Origin: Bacteroidota bacterium
Lineage (GTDB): Bacteria; Bacteroidota; Bacteroidia; Cytophagales; Cyclobacteriaceae
Direction: 5' to 3'
NCBI GenBank assembly: GCA_023417065.1
Contig: JAEZGH010000139.1
Location: forward strand, 21,136 to 85,135
Length of the DNA: 64,000 bases
A program made the translations under genes and the position numbers. Shown one piece after another: positions 58,115 through 64,000 of this stretch. Position 1 is the stretch's first letter. The number at the start of each line of letters is the position of its first letter. The notes under the pieces were generated by a model that was given only the letters and a program-made list of their open reading frames with translations, made no database searches and was not told the DNA's origin.

Positions 58115-59497
58115 TTAATGGAATCCCGAAAAAACTCTGCGCAGCCAGGACCCGATGCCTGAAGACTGGTATTCCGCGGCACCGATGTCGTAGTTGTCCT
58201 CCGTCCTGCGGGGGCTGCCATAAAAATCAGCTTCAAAGTATTTTCCCTGAGGAAGCAAACTTCCGACATTGCGGCCGATGTCAATGATCGGCGATTTCTC
58301 CGACAGGCGAAAGTTGAAACGCGCTGCATCAACGAACCCTACGCGCGAGATATCGGCGGTGAAGAAGTTATTCCCTGAGTCCAGTGGGATCGTTTTCAGC
58401 GTAGTGATGGACGTTGTCTTGCCTCGTGCATCGACGGCTCCGGGATTGACGATGATGTTGTTCACCACCATCGTTAGTGGGGCGAGATCGGAATACAGTT
58501 TAAATCCTTCTTGTTTAGGATTGATAATCGTGTTGTTGAAAAAGAAGTAGCCGTTGCCGATGTCGGCGCGTTCGTCACAGAAGACTCCAGGGCCATCAGC
58601 ATTGATGATGATATTGTTGAAGACGTAGTTGTCGGCAGACCCAAACACAACGATCCCTGCACCAAACCCTGTGTTGACGATGTTTGAATGGCAGACACCG
58701 GAGGTACCGGTTCCGATCGTGATCCCACCACTCTGATTTCGCTTCTGTGCGACCGAATAATTCTCCACGGTATTGCGGAAGATGTTGGCATCTTTTGTCG
58801 CGCAGCTCAGCTGAATGCCGTCCCAGCCAGCGTTGCGCACCAGGTTATCACTGATCCGGATATTTTCTATCAGGTGAGGTAACGCTTCGCCGCAGCGCGT
58901 CTGAGCCCCAGTGTAAGCGGTATGACCAATGTACATGCCTTCTCCTTCAGTGTCGTGCACATAGTTATGTTCGATGATCACATTGCGCATAGTATAGTTT
59001 CCGCGATGCGTTGCCTCATCGCATGTCGGGTCGGTCTTGGCCATGATACCCGCAAATCCAACCTTCGAAATCTCGATATGATCCACCTGGAAGTCAGACG
59101 TCAATTCACCTAAAACAAGCCCATTCGTTTTGGATTCCGCCAGCTTGATGCCATATGCACTCTTGGAATGGCCCCCTGAGAAACGGAAATGTGTACTGTT
59201 CGTGAACTTCACGATGAACGGTCGATCGGGGGCGTTGATCTCTACGGTGCCGCCACAGTTGCGTACCGTGATTGGTCTGTTGGCAGTACCCCGCAGGTTC
59301 ACGAAGGTGAGTTCGCGGTAGCGCGTGGCTGTGCTGAGGCAGATGACACTCCCGGGTTTTAGTCGGAGTTTTTGGGCATCAACTATGGGCATGCCGGGAG
59401 GGACCACGTAGTCACATCCCCCGCACGCAGCGGGAACATCAAAAGAAGGCGTAACGTCAGAAAGTAATGCGAATAGAAAACTGATGAGGAGAGTCAA
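58115..59497 (-). CDS. Right-handed beta-helix repeat protein with CxxC-DYVVP N-terminal motif
   Basis: About 460 residues from a TTG at 59497, giving signal-peptide-like MTLLISFLFALLSDVTPSFD; the longer frame up to 59575 runs through a promoter box and into a terminator. The start AACGGCDYVVPPGMPIVDAQ matches the short neighbour protein (CKTCDYVVPANATVVDG). A parallel beta-helix follows, with Asn ladders and repeated short turns (ENIRISDNLVRNAGWDGIQL, DANIFRNTVENYSVAQKRNQ, NYVFNNIIINADGPGVFC, GYFFFNNTIINPKQEGFKL), typical of polysaccharide lyases or surface adhesins; the catalytic residues of a lyase are not obvious. Secreted or surface location is likely. Confidence 0.78.
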   Translation of the reverse strand: MTLLISFLFALLSDVTPSFDVPAACGGCDYVVPPGMPIVDAQKLRLKPGSVICLSTATRYRELTFVNLRGTANRPITVRNCGGTVEINAPDRPFIVKFTNSTHFRFSGGHSKSAYGIKLAESKTNGLVLGELTSDFQVDHIEISKVGFAGIMAKTDPTCDEATHRGNYTMRNVIIEHNYVHDTEGEGMYIGHTAYTGAQTRCGEALPHLIENIRISDNLVRNAGWDGIQLSCATKDANIFRNTVENYSVAQKRNQSGGITIGTGTSGVCHSNIVNTGFGAGIVVFGSADNYVFNNIIINADGPGVFCDERADIGNGYFFFNNTIINPKQEGFKLYSDLAPLTMVVNNIIVNPGAVDARGKTTSITTLKTIPLDSGNNFFTADISRVGFVDAARFNFRLSEKSPIIDIGRNVGSLLPQGKYFEADFYGSPRRTEDNYDIGAAEYQSSGIGSWLRRVFSGFH

Positions 59498-59523
59498 TAT
59501 CGGAGAGGTTGCCAGGAAAAATC

Positions 59524-59531
59524 CAAAGATA
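59524..59531 (-). promoter_or_regulatory. -7 box of the beta-helix gene
   Basis: TATCTTTG on the minus strand matches TAnnTTTG. The start would be near 59517, which lies downstream of the upstream TTG at 59575 and so supports the TTG at 59497 as the true start. Confidence 0.55.
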
Positions 59532-59575
59532 CATATAACCTGTAAACGTTCATCGGATGGTGTGCGGCAAAACAA

Positions 59576-59603
59576 AAAACGGTGGCAAAGGCGCCACCGT
59601 TTT
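59576..59603 (-). terminator. Terminator of the short CxxC-DYVVP gene
   Basis: AAAACGGTGGC (59576-59586) and GCCACCGTTTT (59593-59603) form an 11-bp stem with a 6-base loop, followed on the minus strand by T-rich sequence. Confidence 0.9.
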
Positions 59604-59635
59604 GTTGAAATTGAATGCTATGGAACGTACTACTA

Positions 59636-60073
59636 TTAATTCAGCGTTTGTTCGGCTTCCTGAATGACGGGTTTTCCGAAGGCGATACTGTAGGCAACCT
59701 TGATCGGCTCCTTTTCAGTGCCGTTCATGTTGATTAGTTCAAGGTTACCATATTTAAGTTTTGCATCGAGGCAAACTGTACTTCCCGGTTTGATACCCAG
59801 TTCTTTGCCATCTACAACGGTAGCGTTGGCAGGAACGACGTAATCGCAGGTTTTGCAATCGGCGATAGATGTAAATTCAGTAAACAATCCGTCAACAGTG
59901 AGGCTTGCGATGGGGTCTGCAAATTCGTCAAACTTTGCTACCTCTTCGACGGGTGCGGCATCCTGAGAAGCGACCTCTTCCTGATCTTCTGTGCACTGGG
60001 CAAAACTAAAAAGGGCAATTACAGGTACTACGATTCTTCCGGCGAGTTGAGGGAGTCTCCACATTTTCTTCAT
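59636..60073 (-). CDS. Short CxxC-DYVVP protein, paralogue of the beta-helix protein's N-terminal domain
   Basis: A 145-residue protein with a signal peptide or lipobox-like start (VVPVIALFSFAQC). An acidic linker (EEVASQDAAPVEEVAKFDEF) precedes a domain shared with the beta-helix protein next door: CKTCDYVVPANATVVDGKEL, then GIKPGSTVCLDAKLKYGNLE and LINMNGTEKEPIKVAYS versus LRLKPGSVICLSTATRYREL and FVNLRGTANRPITVRN in the larger protein. Here the chain stops after one beta-helix-like coil. It may be a truncated paralogue or an independent small surface domain. Confidence 0.75.
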   Translation of the reverse strand: MKKMWRLPQLAGRIVVPVIALFSFAQCTEDQEEVASQDAAPVEEVAKFDEFADPIASLTVDGLFTEFTSIADCKTCDYVVPANATVVDGKELGIKPGSTVCLDAKLKYGNLELINMNGTEKEPIKVAYSIAFGKPVIQEAEQTLN

Positions 60074-60296
60074 GTCAGTCTTTTTGGTTTTTTGCCTGGC
60101 GGCGGTTGGACGTTTATACTTGGATTAAAGCGTATAGACGTTAGGTTATGTCGTTTTACAATACAAATGAACAAATCCGAATGCTTTGCCGAAAGTGCAA
60201 TTTCGGGATTTTTGGTAAGTCGGCCAGGAAGCAGTTAAATATCAATTTTTTGCCGTCGAACGAAAAGCCGTTTTTTGACCGTCACAAGGCTAGGCA

Positions 60297-61205
60297 TCAC
60301 GCGTTCGCCCAGTCGACGTCTTTCCGCAGGAGCGAGAGGGTTTCTGCTTCGGGAGTTCCGGGCTCCGGTCGGTAATTGTAATGCCAGTTTGCCTGGGGCG
60401 GAAGGCTCATCAAAATCGACTCCGTCCGCCCGTCCGTTTCGAGGCCGAACTTCGTGCCACGGTCCCACACCAGGTTGAACTCCACGTATCGACCACGCCG
60501 GATCATCTGCCATTCCTTTTGACGCTCACCAAACGCCAAGGCGCCGTTCTTTCGCATGAAATACGCGTACAGCGGTGCAAACGCATTTCCGACATCCTGA
60601 ACAAAACGGAAACGGTCTTCCTTCGTGAATCCATTGTCATCTTTCAGGTGGTCGAAGAAAATGCCGCCGATTCCGCGGGTCTCGTTACGATGGCGCAGGA
60701 AGAAATAGTCGTCGGCCCATTTCTTAAAGGCCGGATAATACGTCGGGTGGTGCTTGTCGCAAACTTCCTTAAGTGTACGGTGGAAATGCCGCGCGTCGTC
60801 CTGGTCCACATAGTGCGGAGTAAGGTCAATTCCCCCGCCAAACCACCAGGTTCCGGACGTCATTTCGAAATAGCGCACATTCATGTGGATGATGGGAACC
60901 ATAGGGCTTGCCGGATGAAGGACAATGCTGACCCCGGTAGCGAAGAAATCAGGAATTTCACTGGATTCCGTTTTCATCATCGACAGCACCTGTGCCGGCG
61001 TTTTACCCCACACCGCCGAGAAGTTCACGCCCCCCTTTTCAATGACATTTCCATCCGTGATAACACGCGACAATCCGCCACCGCCACCCGGACGTTCCCA
61101 TGAGTCGACGATGAATTTGCCCTTTCCGTCAGCCTCTTCCAACGCTGAACAGATCCGGGACTGGAGGTTAAGAAACCATGCCTTTATTTCTTCCTTGGTA
61201 ATCAT
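60297..61205 (-). CDS. hemF: Aerobic coproporphyrinogen III oxidase
   Basis: A 302-residue enzyme that uses O2 to convert coproporphyrinogen III to protoporphyrinogen IX in heme synthesis. Landmarks: FIVDSWERPGGGGGLSRVIT, HMNVRYFEMTSGTWWFGGGI (with the catalytic-loop DLTP), TRGIGGIFFDHLKDD and GRYVEFNLVWDRGTKFGLE, all in the order and spacing of HemF. The ATG at 61205 is chosen: upstream in-frame codons run antisense into the divergent E1 gene. It implies an aerobic way of life or at least oxygen exposure. Confidence 0.95.
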   Translation of the reverse strand: MITKEEIKAWFLNLQSRICSALEEADGKGKFIVDSWERPGGGGGLSRVITDGNVIEKGGVNFSAVWGKTPAQVLSMMKTESSEIPDFFATGVSIVLHPASPMVPIIHMNVRYFEMTSGTWWFGGGIDLTPHYVDQDDARHFHRTLKEVCDKHHPTYYPAFKKWADDYFFLRHRNETRGIGGIFFDHLKDDNGFTKEDRFRFVQDVGNAFAPLYAYFMRKNGALAFGERQKEWQMIRRGRYVEFNLVWDRGTKFGLETDGRTESILMSLPPQANWHYNYRPEPGTPEAETLSLLRKDVDWANA

Positions 61206-61365
61206 ATGCGAGTCCACAAATATGCACCGAAACGGGGGAAGTCCAAACCGCGGAGCCGGTACCTGAGGTCTTCCGCCCGCCGCCAGCCGGACCAATAACC
61301 TGCTTCGCGAACGTTTGTAAGGGGTTAAATTCCTATATTGTCCCCGAGACCAACCAGTTTGCCGA

Positions 61366-63444
61366 ATGTTGAAGACACCTGAAATCAGGGATGTCGCCGT
61401 TACGCGGGACATAATGCTGAAGGCGTACACGCTGATGTGTACCGCAAGAAGAATGGCGGAACTTTACGATGAACGCAAAGATGTTGCCGCCAGATATGTT
61501 CACAGCACCTCGCGAGGCCATGAAGCGATTCAGCTCGCCGTGGCCATGCAGCTCAAAGAATACGACTACGCCTCCCTGTACTACCGCGACGAGTCGATGC
61601 TACTCGGTCTTGGTCTCGAACCCCGGGAGCTGATGCTTCAGCTTATGGCGAAGCGCGACGATCCTTTTTCGGGAGGCCGCTCATACTACGGACATCCTTC
61701 GCTCAAAAGGGAAGGACTTCCTACGATACCGCATCAGAGTTCTGCAACGGGAATGCAAGCCATTCCCGCTACCGGAATGGCGCACGCTATCAGTTTCCTC
61801 CAGGCGCAACAGCTCCTGCCGCAGTCACCGCAACCCATCGTCATGTGCTCTCTCGGCGATGGCTCCGTGACAGAAGGAGAAGTTGCAGAGGCTTTTCAGA
61901 TGGCCGTACTTAAGAAGCTACCGATTCTTTACGTCGTCCAGGATAACGGTTGGGGTATCTCTGCAAAGGCTGAAGAGATGCGCGCCATGGATGCGTTCGA
62001 TTACGCCGCAGGTTTCCGTGGACTTGAACGATTCCGCGTAGATGGAGCGGACTTTGTATCCTCATGGGAGGGGGTGGCCAATGCGATTCAGTTTGTACGC
62101 ACTACCGGAGGTCCCGCGTTGATTCATGCAACGTGCCCATTACTGGGCCACCACACATCAGGTGTACGCCGCGAATGGTATCGTGAAGATCTCGACGAAC
62201 ACCGAAAATCCGATCCCATTGAAAAACTTCGGCGTACACTGCTGCAGGAAGGTGAATCTCCGGAACGGCTTAGCCTGATCGAAGCGGAAGCATCTAAAAA
62301 AGTGGAACAGGATTTCGAACGTGCGCTGAGCTCTCCCGATCCGGATGTTGACGATTTCGATTCGTTTGAATTCTGTGAAACTCCTGTGACGGAAGAAAGA
62401 GGTAATCGCGCAGGTAGCGTGGGGGAGAAGGTTGTAATGGTCGACGCTGCGCTGCATGCGATCGATGAGATCCTTGCCAAACACCCTGAAGCACTTTTCT
62501 ATGGTCAGGATGTGGGGCGTCGCCTCGGTGGCGTATTTCGCGAAGCAGCAACGCTTGCTGCAAAATGGGGTGACCACCGCGTGTTCAATACCCCAATCCA
62601 GGAAGCGTACATCATCGGCTCCACCGCGGGTATGGCAGCCGTTGGTGCAAAGCCTATTGTTGAAATTCAGTTCGGCGACTACATCTGGCCGGGTATCAAT
62701 CAATTGGTGGAGGAGCTTTCCAAAAGCTGTTACCTCTCCCGTGGTAAGTTTCCGGTACAGGCGCTGATTCGCGTTCCTGTTGGTGCATACGGCGGAGGAG
62801 GGCCTTACCATTCCGGAAGCATAGAGTCGACGTTGCTGACGATTCGAGGCATCAAAGTGGTGTACCCTTCAAACGCCGCGGATATGAAAGGCCTTCTCAA
62901 GGCATCGTTTTACGATCCGAACCCTGTAGTGCTGCTGGAACACAAAGGCCTTTATTGGTCGCGCGTTCCCGGCACTTCCGACGCGAAAACCGTCGAGCCC
63001 GACGAAGATTACATCATCCCCCTCGGCAAGGCAAGGATGGTTCTTGACGCCGACGCGGAACGCGTAACAAATGGAGAAGCAGTTGTAATCATCACATGGG
63101 GGATGGGTGTGTACTGGGCTTCTGATGCAGCCCGGCATTTTGAAGGCAGGGTTTCCATTCTGGATCTGCGTACACTCAACCCGTTGGACTGGCACGCTGT
63201 CGAGGATGCTGTGAAGACCCACCATCGCGTGATGGTCCTTACGGAAGAGCCACTTCTCAATTCGTTTGCTGAGAGCCTCGCAGGGAGGATTTCGCGACAT
63301 TGTTTTACTAGTCTTGATGCACCTGTATGGACTGTCGGCGCAGCGAATCTTCCTGCAGTTCCGCTGAATGTTGAACTGGAGAAGATGATGCTGCCAAACG
63401 CGGAAAAAGTGGTTGAAGAACTCGAGCGGATTCTGGCGTTTTGA
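61366..63444 (+). CDS. Fused E1 alpha/beta subunit of a 2-oxoacid dehydrogenase
   Basis: A 692-residue thiamine-diphosphate enzyme with both E1 halves in one chain. Alpha half: RMAELYDERKDVAARYVHST, HATGMAHAISFLQAQ-type substrate loop (IPATGMAHAISF), and the TPP motif GDGSVTEGEVAEAFQMAV ending QDNGWGIS. Beta half from about 365: VMVDAALHAIDEILAKHPEA, GQDVGRRLGGVFREAATLAA (Gln where many E1-beta proteins have Glu), NTPIQEAYIIGSTAGMAAVG with the catalytic Glu, and GGGGPYHSGSIESTL. Closest to branched-chain or pyruvate E1 proteins. E2 is at 40.1 kb, about 20 kb away. Confidence 0.9.
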   Translation: MLKTPEIRDVAVTRDIMLKAYTLMCTARRMAELYDERKDVAARYVHSTSRGHEAIQLAVAMQLKEYDYASLYYRDESMLLGLGLEPRELMLQLMAKRDDPFSGGRSYYGHPSLKREGLPTIPHQSSATGMQAIPATGMAHAISFLQAQQLLPQSPQPIVMCSLGDGSVTEGEVAEAFQMAVLKKLPILYVVQDNGWGISAKAEEMRAMDAFDYAAGFRGLERFRVDGADFVSSWEGVANAIQFVRTTGGPALIHATCPLLGHHTSGVRREWYREDLDEHRKSDPIEKLRRTLLQEGESPERLSLIEAEASKKVEQDFERALSSPDPDVDDFDSFEFCETPVTEERGNRAGSVGEKVVMVDAALHAIDEILAKHPEALFYGQDVGRRLGGVFREAATLAAKWGDHRVFNTPIQEAYIIGSTAGMAAVGAKPIVEIQFGDYIWPGINQLVEELSKSCYLSRGKFPVQALIRVPVGAYGGGGPYHSGSIESTLLTIRGIKVVYPSNAADMKGLLKASFYDPNPVVLLEHKGLYWSRVPGTSDAKTVEPDEDYIIPLGKARMVLDADAERVTNGEAVVIITWGMGVYWASDAARHFEGRVSILDLRTLNPLDWHAVEDAVKTHHRVMVLTEEPLLNSFAESLAGRISRHCFTSLDAPVWTVGAANLPAVPLNVELEKMMLPNAEKVVEELERILAF

Positions 63445-63504
63445 TCCTGATTCCTGATTCCTGATTTCTGATTCCTGAATTTCTGATTCCTGATTTCTGA
63501 TTGG
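63442..63504 (+). repeat. Heptad tandem repeat TGATTCC/TGATTTC
   Basis: About eight imperfect 7-bp units (TGATCC, TGATTCC, TGATTCC, TGATTTC, TGATTCC, TGAATTTC, TGATTCC, TGATTTC) begin at the very stop codon (TGA, 63442-63444) of the E1 gene. Confidence 0.75.
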
Positions 63505-63682
63505 GGTTTCCCATTCCCGACCACATCCCCGGAAACCGATCCCACCATTTTGAGACGTGGAGAAGAGCGCAACCCTGGGGCGGGGTGAAACAAAAACGGG
63601 TTTTTTACCCCTGAAAATTCCGGTCCCTGCTGCTCCTCCTGACGTGCACCCATCCTTTACAGGAACTGCATCAATCCTATGA

Positions 63683-63758
63683 GATAAAGCGGTGATAAGG
63701 CGGTGATAAAGCGGTGATAAGGCGGTAATAAGGCAGTCCTTTAAAGGACCGCTTTATC
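63683..63758. repeat. 11-bp direct repeats plus an inverted copy
   Basis: Five 11-bp units: GATAAAGCGGT (63683-63693), GATAAGGCGGT, GATAAAGCGGT, GATAAGGCGGT, AATAAGGCAGT (ending 63737). Then the palindrome GTCCTTTAAAGGAC (63736-63749) and an inverted unit ACCGCTTTATC (63748-63758), so the last direct copy and the inverted copy form a long hairpin. The rest of the 411-base gap to 63855 shows no gene. Confidence 0.7.
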
Positions 63759-63855
63759 TCCGTCTCATCTTTACTTTAACTCCGCTTTTTTGTAACTTTA
63801 ATCTAACCCTGCGGTGCAGGAACGTTTAAAGTCATTTTCAACAAAGGTTATTGTT

Positions 63856-64000
63856 ATGGGTAAACTCGAATCTGTGGTGCAGATCACCGGCACCCTCGAC
63901 AACTTGTCATTCTTTACCAGGGCCGGATCGGACAAAATCATTGTCAGGCTCAAAGGCGGACCTTCAAGAGAAAAAGTTCTTACAGCGCCTAATTTTGAGA
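63856..64000 (+). CDS. Hypothetical protein, 3' end outside the window
   Basis: From the ATG at 63856 the frame stays open to the last base: MGKLESVVQITGTLDNLSFF, then TRAGSDKIIVRLKGGPSREK. No signal peptide. The opening resembles a family of small Bacteroidota proteins of unknown function that often start with a similar ITGTLDNLSFY pattern. The remaining residues are outside the window. Confidence 0.6.
   Translation, partial: MGKLESVVQITGTLDNLSFFTRAGSDKIIVRLKGGPSREKVLTAPNFE

Noticed and set aside
63442..63758. CRISPR array
   Set aside because: Units of 7 and 11 bp are far too short, there are no spacers of uniform length and no cas genes in the window.

Overview
The window looks like an ordinary chromosomal segment of a Bacteroidota bacterium, most likely of the class Cytophagia (Chryseolinea-like soil or water relatives fit the gene set and roughly balanced base composition). 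The evidence is a protein with a type B C-terminal sorting domain of the type IX secretion system (T9SS) facing a PorP/SprF gene, a TonB receptor with a carboxypeptidase-like N-terminal domain followed by a DUF4249 lipoprotein, a DUF5117-type metalloprotease, a DUF6232 protein, and promoters of the Bacteroidota form TTTG-N19-TAnnTTTG. No phage, insertion sequence, integrase, CRISPR array or defence cassette was seen.

Layout: 1-7.1 kb has the end of a short-chain dehydrogenase, a glycogen debranching enzyme, a ClC chloride channel, an O-acyltransferase and a YhdH-type reductase. 7.4-9.1 kb is a large polytopic membrane protein. 9.1-17.8 kb is a surface module: a T9SS-exported giant protein, a beta-hexosaminidase and a small secreted protein on the minus strand, opposite PorP/SprF. 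18.3-25.3 kb holds an FKBP/SlyD isomerase, a coiled-coil lipoprotein, a sialidase-like propeller, a DsbA-like thiol oxidoreductase, adenosylhomocysteinase and small secreted proteins. 25.4-30.9 kb is a two-component pair (sigma-54 activator and hybrid kinase) and a DASS-family transporter. 31-33.6 kb is a cluster of small envelope proteins. 33.7-40 kb is outer-membrane uptake plus a metallopeptidase/propeller/barrel protein.

40.1-47.7 kb is housekeeping: pyruvate dehydrogenase E2, HslV, a class III aminotransferase, a J-domain/TPR operon, GAPDH and tRNA-Glu. 47.8-56.2 kb is mostly signalling and stress genes: a CheY-like regulator, an HEXXH protease, a polysaccharide deacetylase, a BON-domain protein with a long Gly/Ser/Tyr/Arg-rich N-terminus, and a SpoT-like HD hydrolase. 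56.2-64 kb has a PIF1/RecD-like helicase, two related CxxC-DYVVP proteins (one with a beta-helix), aerobic coproporphyrinogen oxidase, a fused E1 alpha/beta dehydrogenase, an intergenic island of 7-bp and 11-bp repeats, and the start of one more gene.

The most unusual material is small or non-coding: a 30-codon transcription unit at 49.0 kb with its own promoter and strong terminator, a 41-residue membrane protein at 33.5 kb, two repeat islands with related 7-bp and 11-bp periodicities at 18 kb and 63.5 kb, a structured leader at 0.7 kb, the FUS-like low-complexity BON protein, and the CxxC-DYVVP paralogue pair. I see no strong candidate for a large, new multi-gene system. Starts were often moved downstream of the longest frame where an ATG with a signal peptide or a promoter made this clear.
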